From contig OZ237750.1 of NCBI GenBank assembly GCA_965178125.1, forward strand, positions 558,001 to 622,000: 64,000 bases of DNA. The letters run 5' to 3'. The position numbers and the translations under genes were made by a program. Of the stretch, positions 32,546 to 43,900 are shown one piece after another. A model generated the notes under the pieces. It saw only the letters and a program-made list of their open reading frames with translations, searched no databases and had not been told where the DNA came from. The DNA comes from Bilabrum cf. latius (lineage: Eukaryota > Bigyra: Bicosoecida > Bigyra > Bicosoecida). The stretch's first letter is position 1. Each line of letters begins with the position of its first letter.

Positions 32546-35500
32546 ATGAAAGTATCAGACTCGCGATATGGTGCGGGTTAGTCCGTCAGAGCCCGGGCTC
32601 GCCACGAGACTCTTGGGCCTAGCAGCGGAATATCCAATGCGTAGGGTTCGCGCCAAATTCCGAGACTCCCATTGGATCTCGTTAGTTCATCTGGTCATCC
32701 AAAAGCTGATTCAGGTCGATTAGGTGGAAGCGCCAGGGCAGACAGCCACAGGAGAGGCGTGGGCGGCCACGGAGCGAGCCGTCACGAGCCCGGGGCGAAG
32801 CAGACCGTTGCATCAGCTAGGGCATCTGGTCGAGGCGATGCTGCAAGAACGATACGAATGAAGCTTCCATTGCATTCTCTCGCTGGGGGTGGCGAAGTTG
32901 CGCCACGTCGTGCGGAGCACCGGCTTTACGGTTCGTACCAAATGGGCGGTGCAGCTGATACACGACATCACGACAGGCCACATGGAGCGTTGAATGCGCT
33001 GCCCCACTCGAGAGACCGCGGTGCATTAGACTCGAAGGATACGAGCTCCACCGCTCAATTTTCTGACGCGCGCAGCCGCCGCTCTCCATCTGACTAGTCG
33101 CCGAGGGCAAGGGACCGTTTGGGGCTCAGCCCGCGTGTACCGCTCGGTGGAGTGAAGGCAGGAACTCAAGGCCATTAGGTTCATTCAACGCGAATTGGGT
33201 TGCCGATAAACACCGCCAGATAGGCTCCCTCCACGCGGCAACCGCTGACCGGACTGCGCGGGCCCCGCAGCAGCAGTGGTCGCAAGCACGGCAGCAGGAA
33301 AGCAGCAGCGGGCCAGTCGGGGGAGAAAGGTAGCGGGACCTTTGCAGCTGCTGGGCTAGGCCAGTTCCGGGCATCAAAGGCGGATCCGGGCGGAGGTATG
33401 CCTCGAGCAGCGAACGAGCAGGCGAGCACCGGAGCAGGTGCTCCGGACGAGCACCGCAGCGTGGAGCGCCTCCGCCACGGCCTCGCGGGAATGCCATCCA
33501 CGGCATCGCAGGTGCCTGAATTACCGTCAAAACCGGCGCTTGGCGGTATCGGGAAGGGCGGCGCAGCGTCGGGACAGCCAGTAGGAGGGGCGGGCTCATC
33601 ATCGACTGCTTCGGCTGCTGGTGGTGGCAAGCAGCAGCCGTCGCCGTCGGGGCCCAAGAGCGGGTCGGGGCGGGGCAGCACCGTGGAGCCGAGCCCGAAG
33701 ATGACGCCGGCCATGGTTTTGCGCGGCATGAGCAGCCGACTGTCCGAGTTTGAGCAGAGTGAGATACTGGACTACAAGAGCATCTACTTTGTGGGCAGGG
33801 ACAAAGAGAGGAAGGTGAAAGGGAGCAATCGACGGGGGAACAACGCGGGGTACGACGACGACCGCGCCAACTACAGGACGGTCAAGGGGGACCACATCGG
33901 CTACAGGTTTGAGATCCTGGGGGAGCTAGGCAGCGGGTCCTTCGGCATCGTGATGCAGGCTCTGGACCACAAGACCGGGAGGACAGTCGCCCTCAAGATC
34001 ATTCGGAACAAGAGGAGGTTCCACAGGCAAGCCAAGATCGAGGTAGATCTGCTGAAGCGACTGCGGGATGCAGACGCGAACGACGACGCAGGGATCATAC
34101 ACCTGCACGAGTGGTTTGTGTTCCGTAACCACCTGTGCATCACCTTTCCCATGCTGGGAGGGGACCTGTACGGCTACCTCAAGAAGAGGCGCTTCCGAGG
34201 GCTTCCCATCGCGTCCATTCGTCGCATCGCGGGGCAGGTGTTCAGGTGCCTTGATTTCCTCCACGGGCGGCGGATCGTCCATTGCGACATCAAGCCCGAG
34301 AACCTGCTGCTCTGCGTTCCCAGCCAGGAAGGAGGGGACCAGTACCGTCCTTGCGGCCCCACCAGGGACAGCACGGTGAGCGGTACTGTGCACCGAGGGA
34401 TGAGCCAGGCGCAGGCAGTGGGTCGGGGGCTGGACCACCTCGCCCCCGGCGAGGGCTTCGACGTGCGCATGATCGACTTCGGGTCGTCGTGCTTTGAGGA
34501 CAAGCGCGCCTACACGTACATCCAGTCCAGGTTCTACCGCAGCCCGGAGGTTATCATGCACCTCAAGTACGGCCGCCCCGTGGACGTGTGGTCCACCGGT
34601 GCCATGCTCTCTGAGCTGTTCACTGGCGAGCCTATCTTTCAGGGGGAGGACGAGAAGGACCAGCTGGCTTGCATCATGGAGCTGTGCGGACCACCCTCCG
34701 GGAGCATGATCGAGGAGTCCCCGAGGAAGAAGACCTTCTTTTAGGAGGATGGGACGCCCATCGTGAGACTCAGCTCCAAGGGCAGGGCCAGGGTGCCTTC
34801 GAGCAGGACTATCAACAAGGCCATGCGGAATCCGCCGGACCCAGCCTTCATCGACTTCGTGCACAGGTGCCTGGCCATCGACCCAAAGAAACGGCTGACC
34901 CCAGCGGAAGCCCTTAGGCACCCCTTCCTGACGGCAGACTGGGCTGCCACGAGAGTCCGATCGATCGATGTGGTGCTAAGGTATGACAAGGGTGCGCCAC
35001 AAAGACCGGCAGCTGGCCCCCAGCAAGGAATCAAGGGTGTGCTTGAAGGAGAAGGCGGGTCAGTGGCAGGCAAGCACACAAGCTCCAGCCATTCGAGCGC
35101 CCACGCAGCTGCTCATGCGAACAGTAAAGGCACTAGCACAGCCAGGAAAAAGCAGCCGGCAGGTGGGGCGTCCTCCATCCCCTTCCAGTCGCCTGCTGCC
35201 TCGATCCGATCTCAGGCCAGGCAGGAACAGGGGGCGGCGCAAGCTGGCTCCACGGCTCAATTGATGCAGTCTCCTGCCATGGCCGCTGCCTAGATGGGCA
35301 GGCAGAGGCACCAGATGGCTGAAGCAGGGGCGCGTGCGCAAGGCGGTGCGGGGGTTGGATACACGCACGGGCACTTGGCCCCTCTAGGCTCCGGTGCCGA
35401 TGGCCAGCACGGGCAAGGGCACGTGCACTCTGGCAGCCGAGCAAGCAATGCTTCCGCCGTTAAGCACGATGCCCTTAGGATCAAGCAAGGCGCCCCGGTT

Positions 35501-36757
35501 CCGCCTGACTCCTTCAGCGTCACGCCGAGCAGGCCGTTCGGGAGGCGGCGGCCGGCGGGAGGCCACGCGCAGAGCAGCCTCGTGGCAGTCCCAGACAAGG
35601 CACCCCTCGACAGCGAGGACCACCACCACGGTGCTCACACTACCAGGCATGTGACAGGCCGATCTGACCCTAACGTCACTTCCTCCACAATCGCGGCGCA
35701 GCGAAAGAGGCGCGGCGAGAGGCTGGGTGACCCGGCCGAGCCCAGCTCGTAGTCGGTTGCCGCACCCAGGGACGGGCGTGGCCGGGACGGGCGCAGCGTG
35801 ATCACGATGCCCAACGGGCTGCGTCGCGACTCGAGCGTGTCAGGTGTGACGCGGGGCTCCGTGGTCACGCCCGCCAACGATGACAACCTGAAGCGCGCGC
35901 TGATGCGCCGCGTGCCCACCAAAGACACGATGGTGTCGGACATGTCCGATGACCTCGCCGGGATGGAACCGACGGGTTCCGATCACCAGACGGTAGGCGG
36001 GTCCACCAACGACAGGGGCAATGGTGCAGACAGCCGGGCGGATCGCGCGCTGACGAGCGCCACGGGACTCACACAGCTGCAGGCGCTGGACGAAGGGGCT
36101 GGGGCTTCAAGAAACAAAGGAGCCATCGGGGGCTTTCCGGGTAGGAACGGCAGGCACGGGTCGCAGATAGGGCGTGGGCAACAGAGGCTCGAACAGGGGC
36201 TCAGCCAGGATCAAGGGCAAGGGCAAGGGCAAGGGCAAGGGCAAGGGCAAGGGCAAGGGCAAGGGATGCCAGCGGAGCGACTTGGAGTGGGCACGAGGAG
36301 AAGGGCAGGGAGTGGAGATGCGGCGGCCGCGACGAGTGCCAGCACTATCACTTCCCCCGACACTGGTACAACGATCAAGTCACCCAAGCCTCCAACCAAG
36401 CAGCCATCGGCTGGTTCCTCGCAGCGGCAGGGCAAGCAGAACCCTCGACACCGCAGGATGCGCACAGGCAGCTCATCGCCCTCGAAGGCGTCGCAGAGCC
36501 GCAGCACGATCGAGAGCGGTGGTGCTTCGGTGGCCTCGAGCATGCAGGTGGGTGCGGCTGCTGGTGGGAGTGCCCGTGCTGGCGTGACTACGACAGGGCC
36601 AGGCGGGTCATCATCGTTGAAACGAAGGGACACGAGCCCCGCCATTGCTGCAACGACACGTGGTGCCCTGGTGGGCTAGCTGGGGGCAATGCACGCGGGC
36701 TAGGCGTCCCAGAGCGGGCGGACGATTCCTGTGAGAGTGACAAGAGACGACCATTGA
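32546..36757 (+). CDS. DYRK-family dual-specificity kinase with long tails
   Basis: A single exon of 1,403 codons ends in TGA. The kinase domain begins near residue 453: LGELGSGSFGIV, VALKIIRNK, HCDIKPENLLL, MIDFGSSC, activation loop YTYIQSRFYRSPEV with the autophosphorylated second Tyr (residue 658), then the C-lobe DPKKRLTPAEALRHPFL. DYRKs autophosphorylate on Tyr during folding and then phosphorylate Ser/Thr targets. A short Gly-rich insert follows HCDIKPENLLL. The tails on both sides are Ser/Gly/Gln/Arg-rich. Ten in-frame TAG occur: 32579, 32642, 33095, 33176, 33221, 34742, 35291, 35750, 36677 and 36701. The one at 34742 is inside the kinase domain (KKTFF-x-EDGTP), where relatives have Asp or Glu, and the rest of the C-lobe follows in frame. 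The ATG at 32546 is the first after an in-frame TGA at 32495. Confidence 0.93.
36215..36262 (+). repeat. (GGGCAA)8 coding a Gly-Gln tract
   Basis: Eight perfect hexanucleotide units lie in the C-terminal tail of the DYRK gene. In frame they give alternating Gln and Gly, and every Gln here is CAA. Length variation between strains is likely. Confidence 0.93.
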
Positions 36758-36914
36758 CAACCTCAGAGAGTCGAATCATTTATCAAGTAGCAGTTTTTCA
36801 ACCGATTGTCTAGCCACTATGGTCTTACTTGCAAAGAAGCCGCATCCAAGTTGATAGGTGAGACATGCACATTGTTATACAGACCACGTGATGCAACCAG
36901 TGGTCTCCACTGTG

Positions 36915-37766
36915 TTAGCCGTTTCGTTGGCAGCGCTACTGGAGTAGTACGCAACGTGAGCACCCACGACCTCCGGAGTCCTGGTGGTCCGTGTGCCATC
37001 CTCGCGGTCTACGTAGCCCTACCATTACGACCGCTCGTTGCTTTGAGATCGTGGCCCCGAGTTCGCTCGATATCGTACGGTACGCCTCGCGGGCGGGCAC
37101 CTTCAGAGCCTGTTGTAGTGCGTGGGCATCGCATCGGATGCGATCTCTGGTGAGGCGTGTCACAGAGACCGCGTCACTTCCTGCAGCTGCAAACACTCGT
37201 TGGAGGACCGTCTGGTTCACGAAGTTGCTGGGGTGAGAGAGAATGAATATATTTGAGTCAAAGCACACACTACTCAACTACAACGACCGCCCCGAGGGAT
37301 AGTAACGCTGGATAGGTCTAAAGGGTCAACAGGCTCACGCCGCAGAGCATGCAAGCTGGGTTACGACTTCGTGTAGGAGCGGCACTGCTTGTAGCATGCT
37401 GACGTGCGTCCTGTCTAAACGTACGATTGCATTCGGATCAACCGCACACACCAACTTGGTACCTGCCGTTTCTACTGCAGCTGCAGCAGGCACTGTGGGC
37501 ACAGCTGGCGTTCCAGCTGCATGCAAATCCAACGCACCGCCAGCTCCACCAGCCTGCCACAGTGCCAACGCTAGCTGCGCAGCTGCCGCTGCCAGCTCTT
37601 CCACCTGACCGTTTGCTCCTGCTACGCCCGTTTCCTGTGCGCTTGATGCTCCCATCTGCTTCTGCAGCCCACACACGATGAGGTTGAAGTTGTGTGTGAA
37701 AGCTGCCTTCTGCGTGGCAGGCAACATGGCGCTCTCCGAAGCCCAGGACTGAGTCTAGGCTTTCAT
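36915..37766 (-). CDS. Unrecognised small alpha-helical protein
   Basis: Two exons (37766-37339 and 37227-36915, 111-nt intron) give 246 codons ending in TAA. The donor GTGAGC and acceptor CCCCAG join in phase (LACSA|ANFVNQTVLQRVFAAA). The N-terminal half is helical with an Ala/Leu-rich core (EELAAAAAQLALALWQAGG), then RLDRTHVSMLQAVPLLHEVV. I recognise no family. In-frame TAG lies at 37755-37757, four codons after the ATG (M-K-A-x-T-Q-S), and at 36936-36938 near the C terminus. If the early TAG were a stop, translation would have to begin at a later ATG (37733). The gene is divergent from the giant gene. Confidence 0.55.
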
Positions 37767-37928
37767 CGGTTCATAGCCTCCTGGATCTCCTGGAGGCCTG
37801 CCCTAGGCAGCGAGATAGAGAGCTCAGGACAGAATGTGACGATACAGTGACGACATTTCACCCAACGGCAGCAGTTCGATTGGCACCCGTAGATTCCAAG
37901 CAGCACGCCGCGTTTGCTGACTCAAACT
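37767..37928. promoter_or_regulatory. Divergent upstream region of the giant gene
   Basis: Only 162 bp separate the start codons of the giant gene and the minus-strand neighbour. I see no named motif. Assignment is by orientation. Confidence 0.35.
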
Positions 37929-40900
37929 ATGCAATACTCACCGTTCACTTCAACGCTACTTGTTTCGTGGCTCTTAGTGTCTACATCCACTCACGGCGAA
38001 TTGCTCCAGGCAACGGTGAGCACTGGCAGTGTGGGTGATACGTTATGTTGCTGTATTCTGCCGGAGACGGTTCTTTCACTGGAACCTTCATACGAAGATA
38101 CGCATAATAATTTACCACAAAGTCGCTCTTTGCAAGCTAAATCGCAGCTGGTCGCCGGGTGGTAGGACGCATGCGGCGTGGAGCATTCGGGGCACATCCG
38201 ATGCTGGGGATCGAATGCTGGCAATAAGGCACCACCTGAGGTGCCTGGAGACTTTGTATAGGTGAGATATTTGCATGAATACCCAAATCAACTCAAGCAA
38301 CTGGTACGATTGTCTCCCGAGTCGTGCTATAGCAGCGTGCCGTGGCATGCACAGGACCAGATAACACGATTCGAGCCGGATGCAAGCTGTTTGCTTGCAA
38401 CGAAGGTAGTCACTAGCACCAAGCACATGCATCAATACAGACTGTGTAATCTTGCATGGGAGTCGTGAATGGTCAAGATTAATGCCATGCTCGCCAGCGG
38501 TGTGTCATTGGTTTGTGTGTGCTGCCTCACTGCGGTCTTCCCCGACAATGAAACCGATTTCACGCAGATGGTTGCCGGATGGTACCACTCATGCGGCGTG
38601 GAGCGGTCGGGGCGCATTCGATGCTGGGGAAGTAATGATTACGGCCGGGGCCCATCTGCAGTGTCTGGGGACTTCATTCAGGTGAGACATTCGCACGATC
38701 ACTCAGTCCACGTGTAGCGGATACTGCCATCTCCTGAGCCGTCCATCCCTTAGAAGTACGCGGTGGACAGTACCAGATCGCATGATCCGAGCTGGATGCA
38801 AGCGGCGTGCCACAGGAATGCCACCGTAACCCACCCCGGCCGCCCCCCCGACGGCTGACGGCAGAGCAGAGGTAAAGCTCAACTCCTTGTCACCAATCGC
38901 GGGGGCGGGCGCGAGCACCGCAGCGCATATGTGGGGCACTATGTGCCTGGCTGATTCCGAGTAGTTGGGGTCCTGATTTGTGCTCCCGAAGCACTTCCCT
39001 TGGGACCCGTGCTCGAGTGGAGGCTGAGAGGGAACACGTAGGGCCACAGACATAAATATCAGAGCACTAGAGTTCTGAAAAATGGTGGTGATTTCGCGTA
39101 TACACACGAGGCGGCCGATTGTCGGCCTGCGAAGTCACAAATCGGGCTCTTACTTGCTGTTGGTCGACATGGACAACACTATTGCAAGCGCGTGTCCGAG
39201 GATAATGCATGTCCTACGTCACTACAACCTTTCCAGTCAATGGATCTATTAATATCATGCAGGCGGCCGTCGCGGATAAAGCATCGTGCGGGTTGGAGCG
39301 GTCGGGGCGCATCCGATGCTGGGGATTGAATGATAATGGCCGGGCCCCAGCTGTAGTGTCTGGGGACTTCATACAGGTAAGACATTCGCATGGTCACTTA
39401 ATCCATATTGAACCTAGACCACAGATCAGATACGTACCTCCAACCGCGCCCATTGGCTCATCGTTTCGGCCAAAATCAATGAGCCGGCTTGACAAGTTCG
39501 TTCCAGTCTACCTGAATCCGGCTGCGGATGCGCCCCATCCATCCACCCGCCTGTTGCCCTTCTGCGCGCTGCTGGCCAAATAGCCTGCTGCCACTCGAGG
39601 CTCCCTTGTGTCTGGCACTTGGAGCTCCCTTCCTTCCGTTGTGTTCTCCCTAAAGACACCTAACTATCGTCGCTTATGCCGGTGTCCCCCTCTTGTTCCT
39701 CTCCATCTCCTGCCCTTCTGCGCCCGCCTCGTCTTCCGGCTCATCGCTGTTCCCATTCGCTTCAATCATAATGTCCAAGTACATATACCAGCTTTAAATT
39801 CGTGGGTGACCGAGATGGATGGCACCATCGCAAGCGGTTTGCTGCGCCACTATGGTCACTCCCATCAATGTATCCGATGATGTTACGCAGGTGGTCGGTG
39901 GGTGGGAGCACTTCTGCGGGTTGGAGCGGTCGGGGCGTATCCGATGTTGGGGATTGAATTGGTACGATCGGGCCCCATCTGTAGTGTCTGGGGACTTCAT
40001 GCAGGTGAGAAATACGCACGAGCGCCAAAAACACGTGCAGCAAGCACAACCACCTCCTGAGCCGTCCATCGCTCCGAGATGCGGGCAGGGTCCTGTGAGC
40101 GACCGGCGAGGTCTCATTCCGCTTCGAGTCACTTGGAGAAGGCCTCTGCGCTAGCCAGGATTAGCAAAGCAAAAAATGAATGCAGCCTTTGCCAGGGGAT
40201 TTCTTCTGTCCCGCCCGGACTGGCGCACATCGCGTTAGCTGAGCGCGATGCATGCCATACGCCACGAGATGGCACCATCGCAAGCGGCGTGTGTGTAGAG
40301 TGTGCACATGCTGCACCACTATGGTCACTCCCGTCAATGTATCCGATGATGTTACGCAGGTGGACGCTGGGCGGGAGCACTCGTGCGGCGTGGAGCGGTC
40401 GGGGCGTATCCGATGTTGGGGATCGAATCGGCACGGCGAGGCCCCACTTGTGGTGTCTGGAGGCTTCATGCAGGTGAGACATACGCATGAGCGCCAACAA
40501 CACGTGCAGCAAGCACAACCACCTCCTGAGCCGTCCATCACTGCGGCATACTTCGGACACTATGAATGTACGCACCAATGTTCCCGTGCACTTCATGGCC
40601 TCGTCAATGCATGTTGTCATATTCCTGCCCTGAGGTCCTTGCGGGCTGCTCCTCTAATCTCCACCTTGACCTCATCCTCTCTGCTTTTTATGTACAGTTC
40701 TTGGCTGACCCGCCACGCGCCTCATCCATATCCTTGCGCATGTTGGCCTCTTCCACTTTTTGTTGGCAATGCAGCCCGCTGCCAGCCGCGTCTCCTTTGT
40801 GCCTGGCACTCGGAGGCTCGTGTCATCCCATTGTGTTGTTCCATTGACGCCGCACTATGGCCGCCTTTGCCAGTCTCCACCTCTTGTTCTTCTTGGCGTC

Positions 40901-43900
40901 CTATCCGTCAGCGCCCACCTTCACGTTCCGGCTCACCGTCGCTTCAACAATCGTGTCCAAGTACACCATGATGGCAGTACTGTGCTACTGCGTTCTTTCT
41001 CATCAATGCATCCGATGATTTCACGCAGGTGGCCGCTGGACACGGGCATTCGTGCGGATTAGAGCGGTCGGGGCGCATTCGATGCTGGGGAAGGAATTAG
41101 TACGGCGAGGCTCCACCTGTGGTGCCTGGGGACTTCATACAGGTGAGGCTAATGCACAGGCGTCTCTGAATCATGTCAAGTGATGTGCGTCTCCGAAGGG
41201 ATCTGGATGAACACATGCATTATTCATGGTACTTTGCATATCTCGATTGCAGGTCACATCAAGGTCACGTTTTACTTGTGCATAGTATAAGCACACGTTT
41301 GCCATTACTTGCTTTGGGTCTCCTGCGATGTCTCGGAGCGGGTTGGGCTCGGTACCTTTCCCCTACTCTATTGTATCCAATAGCTATACGAAAGGATTTA
41401 CAAATCTACCAGTGGCAAGAGAGCTCGGGATTTCTACTGCCTCAGACTCAAGCCTGGCTATTGCTGTGGTCCACTCGCACACTGCCAGTGACGACAAGTT
41501 GATAAGCACTCGTGGCGCTTCCCTCCACGTGCTTGTTAGTAAAACGGCCTCTGGAATCTCAAACTTACATGCATTGGTCGATGAACCAGCGAGGGACCCT
41601 ATATTTGCTCAGGTCAAGGATGGAACGGCCTGTATCGTAGCGCCCCGCACAGGCTTCCTCGCGGATTGCTATGTTGGGGAAAATGCCATTCCCACAAATA
41701 ACTTGGCCATTCATCCAGCAATGCTGGCCCCGTCAGCTGCCATGCCTGGAGGCATCGGACCCATGCGCCCTCTTGCCCTCACATCGGGAGGCACTGTGTG
41801 CGCGGTGGACGTGGGATCCCGTGTGGTCTCGGTTGCTGTGAACGCTTCCCACCCAGTATCCATGCCGCAGCTTGACCCGAGTACAGGAACTCACAATTTG
41901 ACCTGCCTAGGGACATCAATCGAGGCACAAGGTTTTGTCAATCATGTGCCGGAGGAGCCTGGACATGCTGGTGTGCCCATGCAAGCTCGTGGCGTGGAGT
42001 GCGGGTCTTCCATCTGCTGCGCTGCATCTGCCACGAACAGGTCGCGTGTGACATGCTGGAGCAGCGTAGACTCTAGCCATACCAGTGCCACAGCTATTGG
42101 GTAGTCTATTAGCGTACCAATGGGAGCAGCCAGGGTATCTGGTTTGTGTGCAGCCAGCAGCTATGCATGTTCTATTGATAACCTGGGTGCCATTCGGTGC
42201 GCCAGCATGAATCAGGCAGATACTCAAATTGTGCCAGCAATGCTGCAGCCCGGACCAGCAGGGCCTGCGGTACCCTCCCGCTTCCTGTCCTGCAGCGACA
42301 GCCACGTGTGCGTTGTGACGCAGGCAGGCTGTCCAGTGTGCTTCGGCGAGCAGAACGAGAACACAGCCCATCTGCAGGAGCTCAACTCACTCATGGGCTG
42401 TTGGAGCGGGTCTAGTACCCCACCAGTGAGTGGGGATGCAGTTGCAGTGGCAGCATCGAAGGGGGGCACCTGTGTGATGGCATAGCCTTCCAACTAGGTG
42501 CGTGCAAGATGCTTCGGTAAGAATGTGCTTTCCCCGGAAAATGTCATCAAGGCGCCTCAACAGCAAAGTGATGGACCAGTTGTGGACATTCAACGGACTA
42601 TAGTACTCAACCATAGCCAAACAGATCCAAGCAAGTGTGACTTCAATACGATCGGCAGGATGCTTGAGCAGAGAGGGGCGGGGGCAGCCAATGTGACAAT
42701 CGCTGATATCTAGGCACTGTATCAAGACCCCATGGAGCTGATGAAGATTCTACCTCACTGCCAATCCTTGGCTCACGCTGCTGACTCATACATCAGGAAC
42801 GGTCTCAACGTCAGCTTCATACCAAGGGACATGCCGATGCGAGTGGTCGTGGTGCCTGATTCTGCCTCGTACTCTTCTACGATGGCTGATCCTCGGAACC
42901 AGCAGCTGAGCATCACTCCAGGTGTTGCAGCGACTCCATTTAACCAGACCTCACCAACCCGCCTGCCTGTGCGGAGACTGGAAGTGATAGGGATAGGCGC
43001 ATGGATCGCATTCCTGAGACACGTGAACTCAAGTGGGGTCTGCTACAACTGCCTTGGCGATTTTGCTGACACTGTGATGGAATCACGGGCAGCGCGTACA
43101 TCGGGTGGTGGCAACTCCTCAACTAAACTCGGGTGGGCTCGTGATACTGCTGCGGGCTGGACGAAGAGTGCCACTAGAGCGCTCGCGTGGAATCAGCAGT
43201 CGGATTCGAGCAGCGCAATAGAATTCTGCCGTTCTGCTGAAATGACACACAGATAGGGGAACATATCGTTTGCTTCTACTACATGGACATGGAGCGGACA
43301 AGCTGCGCTAGATTTGGAAGTGGGCCCTGGGGCTCAGGTTCACGTAATGGGCGTCAACTTCGTCCAGGTGCAACAGAACCACAGTTCTAGTCGACCTCTT
43401 CTCGTGTCCCCACTGGCTCCCATTGCATTGTACGTCAGCCAAGACGGAACATCGTAGTCATCCGTTCGTTTGCTTCAGGTTTCAGCAAGGCAAGGCTTGT
43501 CACACGCAACCGATCGATTGACAGCAGGCTTAGAATCCGTCGCTGCGATCCTGCAGATACGCTCAGGTTGTAGCCTAGAGCATGATCGCAGACAAACATG
43601 TGTGGACCCCACGGAGCTCGGACGGCTGCTGCCACCTAACAATGGCTTTAATGTGTGGATGCAGGGAATCCAGGTGCTCCCGCCCTGCCTAGTGTCAGCA
43701 CCTGCAGGCCCTCTGAGAGGCGGGCCTTGGGTGGTGCACAACGAGACTGCTACTGGTGGAGCCTAGTCCAGGTTCTTGAAACTCAATGCAAGCAGGCTAC
43801 GTACGACCTCTGGTCTCAAGGCCAGGTCCATGCTGCTCGGGGCCATAGGAAGAAGGCCTGCCCCTGCAGTGGTTGCGGTTGATGGGGCCTCGAGGGTGCG

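Noticed and set aside
32302-32622. 106-codon + strand ORF between TMEM17 and DYRK
   Set aside because: No recognisable features, and it overlaps the in-frame 5' part of the DYRK gene in another frame.
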